64,000 bases of DNA from a bacterium D16-76 (GTDB taxonomy: Bacteria; Bacillota; Clostridia; Oscillospirales; Acutalibacteraceae): positions 62,001 to 126,000 of the forward strand of contig QZEE01000002.1 of NCBI GenBank assembly GCA_009917445.1, written 5' to 3'. Positions within the stretch are counted from its first letter, which is position 1, and each line of letters starts with the position of its first letter. Shown piece after piece: positions 39,756 to 47,011 of this stretch. Below the pieces are notes generated by a model. It saw only the letters and a list, made by a program, of their open reading frames with translations, was not told the DNA's origin and did no database searches. Position numbers and translations under genes: made by a program.

Positions 39756-40139
39756 ATGCAGTTGCGTGATGGTGTTTTTGAACAGTACAATGGTTTCTTG
39801 CTGGACACAGAAAACATTTTATGTGCAGCTAGTACTAGCAAGGATAGGGTAGTACTCCCCTACACTGGTGATTTACCTAGCCAGTTTACGGATTGCACTA
39901 CTCCTGAAATTCGTATTCTGGTTAAACCCGGAGATGTCAGAGTCCAGCTTACGGCGCGACAGAATAGCAGAAAGATTATGGCTATAGTTGACGCTGATAG
40001 TGCTGAACTGTGTAGTGTGTTAGATAAGTTCTTTGAGAGAGTCGGAAATGGTTCTACCGGGCTTTCTCCATTTTGGGAAGGTGTATGGTTTGCTCACTAT
40101 GCAGATTGGAAGTCAGCGCTGAGGAAGACAGCAGCATAA
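39756..40139 (+). CDS. Hypothetical protein downstream of Cro-like gene
   Basis: 127 aa, AAGGGG upstream. Beta-rich N-terminus, helical C-terminus; no family recognised. Likely cotranscribed with the Cro-like gene. Confidence 0.6.
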   Translation: MQLRDGVFEQYNGFLLDTENILCAASTSKDRVVLPYTGDLPSQFTDCTTPEIRILVKPGDVRVQLTARQNSRKIMAIVDADSAELCSVLDKFFERVGNGSTGLSPFWEGVWFAHYADWKSALRKTAA

Positions 40140-40166
40140 AAATTTCAAAAATTTTATTTTTTGCTA

Positions 40167-40195
40167 TTGACATTATGAAAGGAATGTGGTAATAT
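40167..40195 (+). promoter_or_regulatory. Sigma-A promoter of the MrpR-like gene
   Basis: TTGACA (40167-40172), 17 nt, TAATAT (40190-40195), 42 nt before the start codon. Confidence 0.85.
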
Positions 40196-40236
40196 ATAGA
40201 TACAGAAAGACACCTGGTATCGAATGGAGGATCATC

Positions 40237-41151
40237 ATGATTCGTGAGCAGTTCTTTGAGGATGCCAACGGTTTTGGCGCATATAGAAACAAAGCGGATT
40301 TCATGCAAGCATGGAAGTTTGTTTTGGATTTTGAAAAAGAAACCGAAAAGTCTTTGGATTCTGGTTTTACCCAAGAAGAGTACTACGATCTTTTCAATAC
40401 GATGCGCATTAGACACTTATCAGTGTTCTATAATCGAAAGACTGCAATAATGTTCTATATCAAATACTTAGTTAATCATGATGTTCTTCCTAAGAGCCAG
40501 GAGGATATGATATCTTCAATCGAGTTGTCCTCTTTGAGCATCAAAGATTCAAAGCATGTTATCTACTTCAAAAACATAGCAATGCTGAAAGAGGCTATCG
40601 ACACCACAGTTTACGAAGCTGATCCGTATGATCCACAAATTTTTGACGTACCTATTTCTATCCTCTACTTAGCTTGGTATGGCCTAACAGAAGACCAGAT
40701 TATAAATCTTCGGAAAACTGATGTAACAGAAAACGGGATAATCCTAAACGGCATACACATTATAATGGATGGGTTTGTCGTAAACATGCTAGAGCAGCTT
40801 AGAGATTCGGAAGGATATTACCAGCAAGCAAGAGGTAGGATTTTGCGTAAGTATGTTTATTCTGATTATTTGATTAGATCGGATCGGAAACATCAAATAG
40901 ACTTAAATGGATTGCGTGGAATACTTGCTAGAATGAACAATTATTCTGGCAGAAGGTTCTCTCTAAGATATGATGTTGTATATCGGTCTGGTGTGTTTTA
41001 TAGAGCATACCTAAAAGAATGCAACGGGGTACACTTTGACTTAGAAGATCCAAAATGTGCATCAGAGATATTCGGTGAAAACCTAAATGTACGGTCTAAG
41101 TTAATTGCAACGACCAGGGAGTACGATTTTTACAAGCAGCTATTTTCCTAA
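40237..41151 (+). CDS. MrpR-like phage lytic-cycle repressor (recombinase-fold regulator)
   Basis: 304 aa from ATG 40237, GGAGG upstream. The segment I-S-I-L-Y-L-A-W-Y-G-L-T-E-D-Q-I-I-N-L, the Y-V-Y-S-D-Y-L-I-R-S-D-R stretch and V-V-Y-R-S-G-V-F-Y-R-A-Y match the family of SPbeta MrpR (YopR), which keeps a tyrosine-recombinase fold but acts as master repressor. The R-H-R-Y catalytic set is not complete. Own sigma-A promoter. Together with the YonO-like polymerase it argues for SPbeta-type control. Confidence 0.75.
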   Translation: MIREQFFEDANGFGAYRNKADFMQAWKFVLDFEKETEKSLDSGFTQEEYYDLFNTMRIRHLSVFYNRKTAIMFYIKYLVNHDVLPKSQEDMISSIELSSLSIKDSKHVIYFKNIAMLKEAIDTTVYEADPYDPQIFDVPISILYLAWYGLTEDQIINLRKTDVTENGIILNGIHIIMDGFVVNMLEQLRDSEGYYQQARGRILRKYVYSDYLIRSDRKHQIDLNGLRGILARMNNYSGRRFSLRYDVVYRSGVFYRAYLKECNGVHFDLEDPKCASEIFGENLNVRSKLIATTREYDFYKQLFS

Positions 41152-41180
41152 AGGGTGTAAAACCCCTTTAGGTTTAACAT

Positions 41181-41200
41181 AGCAACACATTAAATTTTTA
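41181..41200 (+). promoter_or_regulatory. AGCAACACATTAAATTTTTA element
   Basis: Consensus copy of the repeated element, 19 nt before the start of the next small membrane gene and 30 nt after the MrpR-like gene. Confidence 0.5.
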
Positions 41201-41218
41201 TACTTGGAGGGATGTCCA

Positions 41219-41374
41219 TTGTCTGTGCTAATTTTCCTAATATTTTTGGCTGGTGTACTTGCCTGGCTTTTTCTTTCATTCGTTTACAAGCCGCTTGGAA
41301 GTTTTGTGCTAAAAATATTTGGAGATGCAAAAGAATCAATGACAGAAGATGATGACAAAGAGAAGAAAGGTTGA
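41219..41374 (+). CDS. Small membrane protein, TTG start
   Basis: 51 aa; GGAGGG lies 7 nt before the TTG. Residues 3-20 are hydrophobic (V-L-I-F-L-I-F-L-A-G-V-L-A-W-L-F-L), then amphipathic and an acidic/Lys tail. Precedes the band-7 gene by 4 nt, so it may be a membrane partner. Confidence 0.55.
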   Translation: MSVLIFLIFLAGVLAWLFLSFVYKPLGSFVLKIFGDAKESMTEDDDKEKKG

Positions 41375-41378
41375 TAAC

Positions 41379-42290
41379 ATGAAGAAAGCAAAACGTGGAC
41401 TTGTAGGAGCTATTGCTTTTGCAATCCTAATCTTTGGAGGATTATTCCTACTGTTTAAATGCACTACACATATTCCAGCGGGATATGTTGGAGTAGTGTA
41501 CAATGTACGTGGTGGCGTTGTTGGAGAGGTGCTTACGCAAGGATGGCACGTAGTCGCTCCTACCAAGGAGGTTACTACATATTCCATTGGGGTAGAGCAA
41601 TCATATTTAACCGCAGGAGATAACGGCGATTCACCAGAAAACGATAGTTTTGAAGCTCCTTCTTCAGATGGTAAAGGGTTGACCGTTGACCTAGCTTTTA
41701 CATATCGATTCGATTCCGATATGGTTGCAGATACTTTTACCAGGTTTAAGGGACAGTCTGGCAAAGAAATTCTGATGTCTTTTATCAAGCCAAATGTAAT
41801 GTCATGGACAAAGGAAGTAACGGCACAGTACCCTGTCACTGAAATCTTGGGAGATCAGCGTGCTAATCTAAATCTTGTATTGACCGAATACCTTATGAAG
41901 AAGTTCGCGCCGTATGGAATTGTTGTTGAGAATGCTACACTGGTTGATATCAACCCAGATAATGAGACACGGCAGGCCATTCAGAAAAAAGTTACAGCAC
42001 AGCAGGAATTGGAGTTAGCCAATATTGAGGCACAAACGGCAAAGATTCAGGCTGAAAAAGATAAGGAAGTTGCTGAGATTGCAGCAGAGCGCGAGATTGT
42101 AGAGGCCGAAGCAAATGCTAAGGCATTGCGCATTGCAGCAGAAGCAGAGGCAGACGCAAACAAAAAGATCGCGGCATCTCTGACACCAGAACTAGTTGAA
42201 AAAATCAAGTATGAACGATGGGATGGGAAGGTGCCTACTGTATCTGGTTCTGGAACTGGTACGATTGTAAGTATCGATGGCGTGAATTGA
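41379..42290 (+). CDS. SPFH/band-7 (prohibitin-like) membrane protein
   Basis: 303 aa from ATG 41379, GAAAGG upstream. One N-terminal span (about 8-26), then the SPFH domain (H-I-P-A-G-Y-V-G-V-V-Y-N-V-R-G-G, L-T-Q-G-W-H-V-V-A-P, later Y-P-V-T-E-I-L-G-D-Q-R) and a long Ala/Glu coiled coil (about 205-275). These proteins oligomerise into membrane rings or cages. Phage versions are known but their role is unclear; membrane integrity or superinfection exclusion are options. Confidence 0.85.
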   Translation: MKKAKRGLVGAIAFAILIFGGLFLLFKCTTHIPAGYVGVVYNVRGGVVGEVLTQGWHVVAPTKEVTTYSIGVEQSYLTAGDNGDSPENDSFEAPSSDGKGLTVDLAFTYRFDSDMVADTFTRFKGQSGKEILMSFIKPNVMSWTKEVTAQYPVTEILGDQRANLNLVLTEYLMKKFAPYGIVVENATLVDINPDNETRQAIQKKVTAQQELELANIEAQTAKIQAEKDKEVAEIAAEREIVEAEANAKALRIAAEAEADANKKIAASLTPELVEKIKYERWDGKVPTVSGSGTGTIVSIDGVN

Positions 42291-42299
42291 GGTGAGTAA

Positions 42300-42590
42300 A
42301 TGGCTTTAGGAAAAAAGCAGCAAGTAACCGTATCGCATGATATCCTAAAAGAAAAGCAGGACGAAGTTGCGCGGCTTACGCGCAGAGCGGACACGGCAGT
42401 AAATGTAGTCACACGCACAATCGAAGACTTAGTGTCTGTCAACAACGAGATCGACACAGCTATGCAAGAGATTGATACGTATATGGAAAATCTCGAAAAA
42501 ACGAGAAACGAAATGGCAGAGCGGCGTAAAGCAAACTCTACTGTAATCACAAATTTCTCAAAGTTGATAAACACCGATAATCCAGCTTAA
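42300..42590 (+). CDS. Coiled-coil protein
   Basis: 96 aa, TGAGGTG upstream. Nearly the whole length is a heptad-rich helix (E-K-Q-D-E-V-A-R-L-T-R-R-A-D-T-A). Directly after the band-7 gene, so possibly associated with it. Confidence 0.6.
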   Translation: MALGKKQQVTVSHDILKEKQDEVARLTRRADTAVNVVTRTIEDLVSVNNEIDTAMQEIDTYMENLEKTRNEMAERRKANSTVITNFSKLINTDNPA

Positions 42591-42592
42591 TT

Positions 42593-42870
42593 CTAAATGG
42601 GATGTTGGCTTGGGAGCAGCCATCATTTAAAGAGTGGATGATATTCCGTGTGTGACGATGGAAAGTTTTTCCGTTATCTACCAGAAACCGATAGGGAGAG
42701 CCGATTCGGAATAAAACGGAACTTAGACTGGTCAGTCAAGGACAGTACAGCGATAAGCCTATTATATAAGATGTATTGTGAAGCGTAGGAGCCAGTACAG
42801 GAACAGTTGCGGGGGCGGGATAGGACATAAAGGGCCAATATTTCCTTTGGCGTAATAGCACACCATTTAG
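42593..42870 (+). ncRNA. 23S rRNA GTPase-associated-centre (L11-binding) mimic with 214-nt insert
   Basis: Two segments reproduce 23S rRNA positions about 1051-1108 (E. coli numbering). Segment one (42600-42635) contains GATGTTGGCTT and GCAGCCATCATTTAAAGA; segment two (42850-42863) contains GCGTAATAGC, then ACAC. A closing helix CTAAATGG/CCATTTAG (42593-42600, 42863-42870) replaces helix 42 with new but fully complementary bases. Between them, 42636-42849 is an insert that starts after T and ends in G, and whose ends can pair (GGA-T-GATATT with AATATTTCC). Joined without the insert, the junction reads AAAGAGTGCGTAATAGC, as in Gram-positive 23S. The equivalent of A1067 is G. Function unknown. 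Confidence 0.75.
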
Positions 42871-42880
42871 ATATATAAGC

Positions 42881-43038
42881 GTGGCGCTCACAGCAATTAT
42901 TTAAACACTCCATTTGAAAAATTCTCATATTTGTGTCAGTATGAGTAGCGCCACATGTAAGTGCTGCTGAAAACCGCAGCTAAGGCGATCCGCGCAGGGC
43001 GCGGACATAAAGATGTAGTTGGGAGGCTCTACAATGGC
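42881..43038 (+). ncRNA. Structured RNA between the rRNA mimic and tRNA-Leu
   Basis: Four consecutive hairpins: GTGGCGCT/AGCGCCAC (42881-42954), GCTGC/GCAGC (42963-42980), TCCGCGC/GCGCGGA with AGG loop (42989-43005) and TGTAG/CTACA (43014-43033). No open frame of note. It may continue the RNA that begins at 42593 or be separate. Confidence 0.5.
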
Positions 43039-43113
43039 AAAAGCAAGAGATCAGCCCTAAATAGCATAGAGTATTCAGTTTATATTTAATTAAATAATCT
43101 TTAGCTTACATTT

Positions 43114-43130
43114 GGGGCGCATAGCGCCCC
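43114..43130 (+). other. GC-rich hairpin before tRNA-Leu
   Basis: GGGGCGC/GCGCCCC with ATA loop, no T-run; could be a processing signal or the end of the upstream RNA. Confidence 0.5.
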
Positions 43131-43137
43131 ACCCTAT

Positions 43138-43224
43138 GTCGGAATGATGGAACTGGCAGACAAAGCGGACTTAAAATCCGCTGGCGGCAACGCTGTACGG
43201 GTTCAAATCCCGTTTCCGACACCA
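43138..43224 (+). tRNA. tRNA-Leu (anticodon TAA)
   Basis: 87 nt including encoded CCA. Acceptor GTCGGAA/TTCCGAC, discriminator A, anticodon arm GCGGA-CTTAAAA-TCCGC giving TAA, long variable arm as expected for class II Leu, T arm ACGGG-TTCAAAT-CCCGT. Canonical in every part, in contrast to the RNAs that follow. Reads UUA/UUG, common in an AT-rich phage. Confidence 0.93.
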
Positions 43225-43227
43225 ACA

Positions 43228-43307
43228 GCAAGTGATTGTCATGTTATTACACTCCAAGATTTGACGGTGGGAAAGACCACTACTGCCGTGTAAGAGCGGC
43301 AACTTGC
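43228..43307 (+). ncRNA. Structured spacer RNA
   Basis: Outer helix GCAAGT/ACTTGC encloses hairpins GTGG/CCAC (43267-43280) and TGCCG/CGGCA (43284-43301). Its last two bases are the first of the next tRNA-like element, so the two folds may compete. Confidence 0.45.
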
Positions 43308-43385
43308 GGAGATAAATCAACTGGCAGAAAGGTTTATAAATCGGGGGTATATTACCTTGTGTGGGTTCGAGTCCCACTCTCCGCT
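43306..43385 (+). ncRNA. tRNA-like RNA A with abnormal anticodon arm
   Basis: Perfect 7-bp acceptor GCGGAGA/TCTCCGC and perfect T arm GTGGG-TTCGAGT-CCCAC. The middle does not fold as a normal D/anticodon pair: D stem AATC/GGTT needs a 12-nt loop, and the only anticodon-like hairpin is TATA(A)/(G)TATA with loop ATCGGGG, which would present CGG. Could be a divergent tRNA-Pro or a non-translating tRNA mimic. Confidence 0.55.
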
Positions 43386-43495
43386 CCTCCTTTTATTTGC
43401 AAAGTATATGATCACGCTTAGGTAAGGGTCACGTTTCGATTTTGTGGGAGATCGGAATGCTCCAGTGCAATTCTGGTGAGCCTGTTATATCTATA

Positions 43496-43570
43496 TGCCT
43501 TTGTATCTCAATAGGAAGAGAGCGGGGATAATATCCCGCGATGATAAGGGTTCGAGTCCCTTCAAAGGCA
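43496..43570 (+). ncRNA. tRNA-like RNA B with 8-bp acceptor and 8-nt anticodon loop
   Basis: Acceptor TGCCTTTG/CAAAGGCA (8 bp), D arm TCTC/GAGA with AATAGGAA loop, T arm AAGGG-TTCGAGT-CCCTT. The anticodon stem GCGGG/CCCGC is perfect but closes an 8-nt loop GATAATAT, one base too many; AAT would be the nearest anticodon. Could be a frameshift-type or decoy tRNA. Confidence 0.6.
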
Positions 43571-43757
43571 AAATCCGCCAGTTAATGATGATAAGTAGCA
43601 GCTATGGGTTGATCGCCATGGAAGTCGCCTATATAGTTAATTGGTGGCGTGGAGGCTATGAAAGTGCCGATTTGGTCAACAAAGGAAGGATTCAAAATGC
43701 AGCAAGGATTACACCAATGGTCTACTCCCCTATGCAGATACAGCGTTGGCCTTTTGT

Positions 43758-43839
43758 GTTAGGGTAACTCAGTTGGATAGAGCGTGTTAGGAAGGTATTC
43801 TGAATTTCGCGGTCGTGGGTTCGAGTCCCACCCCTAGCG
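43758..43839 (+). ncRNA. tRNA-like RNA C with enlarged anticodon arm
   Basis: Acceptor GTTAGGG/CCCTAGC (one G-U), D arm with canonical AGTTGGATA loop, T arm GTGGG-TTCGAGT-CCCAC. The anticodon region is about 8 nt longer than normal and folds best as TTAGGAA/TTCTGAA with a GGTA tetraloop, leaving no anticodon loop. Confidence 0.55.
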
Positions 43840-43922
43840 CTAAGGGAAAAGTTGATTAAACTGTTAAACCAACCCTATAAATGGATCAAAACGGTGACAG
43901 CCTGGAAAGACAGGCAAATTAT

Positions 43923-44042
43923 GCGGCAATAGCCAAGAGGTAAGGCACTGAATGTATAAAATGCGAAACACAAGTTCCGCTAACAGCAATTTTTACATAT
44001 TCCAAACAGATATCGTAGGTTCGAGTCCTACTTGCCGCTCCA
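43923..44042 (+). ncRNA. tRNA-Cys-like RNA D with about 60-nt anticodon arm
   Basis: Acceptor GCGGCAA/TTGCCGC, U discriminator and encoded CCA as in tRNA-Cys; D arm GCC-AAGAGGTAA-GGC and T arm GTAGG-TTCGAGT-CCTAC are canonical. Instead of a 17-nt anticodon arm there are about 62 nt, forming an extended helix GAATGTATAAAA/TTTTTACATATTC with one mismatch, topped by TGC/GCA and GTT/AAC pairs. No usable anticodon is visible. Confidence 0.65.
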
Positions 44043-44069
44043 AACTAATAAATCCAAGGTGGTGTTAAT

Positions 44070-45593
44070 ATGGGAAACTTCATAAATGCATTAGAACGTA
44101 CCGCAAACAACGGAAAAACTCTAACTGAGAATGGTGCCGTTGGTTATCGTACTACAGGTAAGAATTTGCTAGACCTAAACTTTGCCGTTTCGTCTTTGCG
44201 TAATAGCGCAGATGAAGAAATTGCCAGTCGTTTTGAACGAGCTTTCTTTGACGATAAACTAACGGCGATTAAATGGCTTTTCTATGCGAGAGATGTCCGT
44301 GGAGGACTTGGAGAACGGCGCTTGTTTAGAGTTATCCTAAAATATATGATGTCTAAGTTTCCGAACTATTTTGTTGATCTTCTTCCACTGGTTCCTGAAT
44401 ATGGACGTTGGGATGATCTTTGGGTGCTGCTTGATACAGAATACAGAGGCTTTGTTGGAGATATCGTAGCGGCACAGTTAGACGATGATATCAGAAATGC
44501 CAACATCGGTAAAAGCATATCGCTTTTAGCCAAGTGGTTGCCTCGTAGTAGATCATCCTCTAAGACTAGTTGGAGGTATGCTCAAATTATCCAAGAAGAA
44601 CTGGATATGCAGATTGATCGATATCAGCATGTTGCATCTAGTTTAAGCAGGCATTTGAATGTTGTAGAGCAGAAGATGTCTGCGAAGAAGTGGGATGAGA
44701 TTGATTACAAGGGTGTACCTTCAAGAGCAAATCTCATATACAACAAGGCGTTTTTACGTCATGATGCAGAGAGAAGAGTTGCATTTTTGGAAGACGTGAA
44801 TGCTGGTAAAGCAAAGATAAATTCTGGTACGTTATTTCCACACGATATTGTACATAAGTATGCAGAAGAGTATGGATTTGATGCTGCCTTAGAAGCTCTT
44901 TGGAAAGGTCTTCCTAATACAATAAACGATTGTGATAGCACCATCGTAGTTGCGGATGGCAGCGGAAGCATGAGACGGCGTATGGGCAATACTCAGATAA
45001 CAGCATTAGAAATTGCAAACGCTTTGGCAATATACTTTGCGGAGAGATGTAAAGGAGAGTTTAAGGATAGATATATCACATTCTCTGAACATCCGCAGCT
45101 AGTAAATCTTGGAAGCGGGAACAGTCTACATGAGAAATTACGCATTGCACAATTTTTCACCGAGGTAGCTAATACAAACATCGAAGCTGTGTTTGATCTA
45201 ATTCTTACTACAGCAATTCAGAATAGAATGAGGCAAGATGAATTGCCGAAAAACATTCTGATAATTTCGGATATGGAGTTTGATTCGTGCGCGGTTGTTA
45301 ATGGTGCGTATTTTCAAGAGCGTCCAACTGCAACACTGTTTGAAAATATCGCCAGTCAATATAATGCTGCTGGATATCAAATCCCAAGGTTGGCATTTTG
45401 GAATGTGTGTTCCAGAACGAATGTAATTCCTATCAAGGAAAACGATCTTGGTGTCGCTCTTGTAAGTGGGTTCTCTCCTAATGTCGCTAAGATGGTAATG
45501 AGTAATACACTTGATCCATATGAGTGCTTGTTGGAGGCAATCAATGTAGAACGATATCAGCCTATCGAAGATATGCTCAAGTCTGTAATTTAG
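44070..45593 (+). CDS. Ro60/TROVE-like (DUF2828-type) RNA-binding protein with vWA domain
   Basis: 507 aa, AAGGTGG upstream. The N-terminal part (L-T-E-N-G-A, then A-R-D-V-R-G-G-L-G-E-R-R-L-F-R) is the helical-repeat signature shared by TROVE and DUF2828 proteins. The C-terminal vWA domain has the MIDAS start V-V-A-D-G-S-G-S-M (about 288-296) and N-I-L-I-I-S-D-M-E-F later. Ro60 binds Y RNAs (tRNA mimics in bacteria) and misfolded RNA. The gene begins 28 nt after tRNA-like RNA D, the arrangement seen for bacterial rsr/YrlA loci. RNA binding is inference from family and context. Confidence 0.78.
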   Translation: MGNFINALERTANNGKTLTENGAVGYRTTGKNLLDLNFAVSSLRNSADEEIASRFERAFFDDKLTAIKWLFYARDVRGGLGERRLFRVILKYMMSKFPNYFVDLLPLVPEYGRWDDLWVLLDTEYRGFVGDIVAAQLDDDIRNANIGKSISLLAKWLPRSRSSSKTSWRYAQIIQEELDMQIDRYQHVASSLSRHLNVVEQKMSAKKWDEIDYKGVPSRANLIYNKAFLRHDAERRVAFLEDVNAGKAKINSGTLFPHDIVHKYAEEYGFDAALEALWKGLPNTINDCDSTIVVADGSGSMRRRMGNTQITALEIANALAIYFAERCKGEFKDRYITFSEHPQLVNLGSGNSLHEKLRIAQFFTEVANTNIEAVFDLILTTAIQNRMRQDELPKNILIISDMEFDSCAVVNGAYFQERPTATLFENIASQYNAAGYQIPRLAFWNVCSRTNVIPIKENDLGVALVSGFSPNVAKMVMSNTLDPYECLLEAINVERYQPIEDMLKSVI

Positions 45594-45611
45594 CAACACA
45601 TTTAATTTTTA
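45592..45611 (+). promoter_or_regulatory. AGCAACACATTTAATTTTTA element
   Basis: Repeated element beginning inside the stop codon of the Ro60-like gene, 85 nt before the cysteine desulfurase. Confidence 0.5.
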
Positions 45612-45695
45612 AGAAGAAACGGAGGTATAGGGTACGACTTTTTATCTATAAGTTGTACATCTATACCTTTGTTCTTATATTTATGAAAGGGTTTG

Positions 45696-46805
45696 ATGCC
45701 TTTGATTTATTTAGATCATGCTGCAACAGCACCAGTCTTTCCAGGTGTCTTAGATGCTATGATACCGTGGTTTGAGAGCAAAAATGTAGGCAATGCTAAC
45801 AGCTCACATACTCAGGGATTAAATGCAAAAAGGGCTATTGAAAGCGCACGTAGGCATGTTGCAGAACTAATCAATGCTGATCCAGAAGAGATATTCTTTA
45901 CCGCTAGTGGTTCAGAATCAAATAAGCTATGGACAGAGGATTTGCAAAATCGAACTTTTTTTACAAGTAAGGTAGAACATAATTCTTTGTACAACGCCTT
46001 GTCGAAAGTCAGAAACTATCGAGTTTTGAAAACGGATTCTGATGGAGTGCTCGATCTGGATTACCTAGAATGGAAACTAAAGCACAGTAGGGTAAGACCT
46101 ACAGTTTCTGTTATGTGGGTAAATAATGAGTTAGGATCTATCAATCCGATGAAAGAGATTGGTAAGATATGCCGAAAGTATGGTGCGCTGTTACATACAG
46201 ACGGTGTGCAAGCTGTAGGGCATATACCAGTTGATGTCAAGGCAGCAGATTTGCAGTATCTTTCTTTAGCAGGCCACAAGTTTGGCGCTCCATTAGGGGT
46301 TGGTGCATTATATGTTTCAAAGTATGCACCAAATTATTCTTCGATAGCATTTAGTCGAGGAACACCTAATGTTCCAGGAATTGTGGGTTTGGGTATGGCG
46401 GCAGTTGATGTAGCTTACATGCTACCAGACTTATTAAAGCATGATCACTGGGAAGTTTTAAGGCATATGTTTGAAACAACGTTAAGACGATGGATGCCAT
46501 GTGATTACAGGATAAACGGCGGAAACAATGTTTCGGAAAACATAATAAGCCTTACTATACCAGGAGTAAATGCAGAAACACTGATGATGTACTTGGATAA
46601 AGAAGATATCTATGTATCTACTGGATCTGCATGTAATTCAAATTCAGGGCAACCGTCCCATGTACTTTCAAATATTGGAATGTCATATAGCGATGCAATG
46701 TCTACCATTAGAATCTCAACTGGGTATGACACAAAATTTGAAGATGTCATTCAAGCCGCTGAGGTTATTAGCAAATCTGTTAAAAAAATAAAAGCAATAC
46801 ACTAA
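45696..46805 (+). CDS. Cysteine desulfurase (NifS/IscS family)
   Basis: 369 aa from ATG 45696, GAAAGGG upstream. All landmarks of a class V PLP enzyme: I-Y-L-D-H-A-A-T-A-P start, S-G-S-E-S-N, V-N-N-E-L-G-S-I, H-T-D-G-V-Q-A, the PLP lysine in A-G-H-K-F-G-A-P and the active Cys in S-T-G-S-A-C-N-S. It delivers sulfur for tRNA thiolation or Fe-S clusters. No Dnd partners are near, so DNA phosphorothioation is not supported; position after the tRNA cluster favours an RNA-modification role (inference). Confidence 0.9.
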   Translation: MPLIYLDHAATAPVFPGVLDAMIPWFESKNVGNANSSHTQGLNAKRAIESARRHVAELINADPEEIFFTASGSESNKLWTEDLQNRTFFTSKVEHNSLYNALSKVRNYRVLKTDSDGVLDLDYLEWKLKHSRVRPTVSVMWVNNELGSINPMKEIGKICRKYGALLHTDGVQAVGHIPVDVKAADLQYLSLAGHKFGAPLGVGALYVSKYAPNYSSIAFSRGTPNVPGIVGLGMAAVDVAYMLPDLLKHDHWEVLRHMFETTLRRWMPCDYRINGGNNVSENIISLTIPGVNAETLMMYLDKEDIYVSTGSACNSNSGQPSHVLSNIGMSYSDAMSTIRISTGYDTKFEDVIQAAEVISKSVKKIKAIH

Positions 46806-46822
46806 AAGAAAGGAAAGTAGTT

Positions 46823-47011
46823 ATGTATTTTTTGAATCATGTAAGGGTCAACAACAATGATGATCGTGTGGGACTCAAGGTGTATACACCTGTTCCATAC
46901 GAGACTCTTGAAGATGCAAGAAAGCAGCTCGAAAGAACTGTAGAAATAATCAAAAAAAGGTATTACCAGTTGTATATCTGCATTTTCACACTTGTGTTTC
47001 AGTACTGTTAA
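46823..47011 (+). CDS. Hypothetical protein, probably truncated by a frameshift
   Basis: 62 aa, AAAGGAAAG upstream. The first 45 residues look normal (P-V-P-Y-E-T-L-E-D-A-R-K-Q-L-E), the last 18 do not. At A7 (46952-46958) one base less would fuse it to the following frame. See next entry. Confidence 0.45.
   Translation: MYFLNHVRVNNNDDRVGLKVYTPVPYETLEDARKQLERTVEIIKKRYYQLYICIFTLVFQYC

Noticed and set aside
42636-42849. Calling the rRNA-mimic insert a group I intron
   Set aside because: T/G boundaries fit and its ends can pair, but no convincing P3-P7 core was found; left as an insert.
43029-43038. Match CTACAATGGC to a conserved 16S rRNA segment
   Set aside because: Only 10 nt with weak flanks; could be chance, though it lies near the 23S mimic.
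43388-43495. A further tRNA between elements A and B
   Set aside because: A CCAG/CTGG hairpin with a 7-nt loop looks like an anticodon arm, but there is no T arm or acceptor.
45696-46805. Dnd DNA phosphorothioation system
   Set aside because: Only a desulfurase is present, without dndB-E-like genes in the window.
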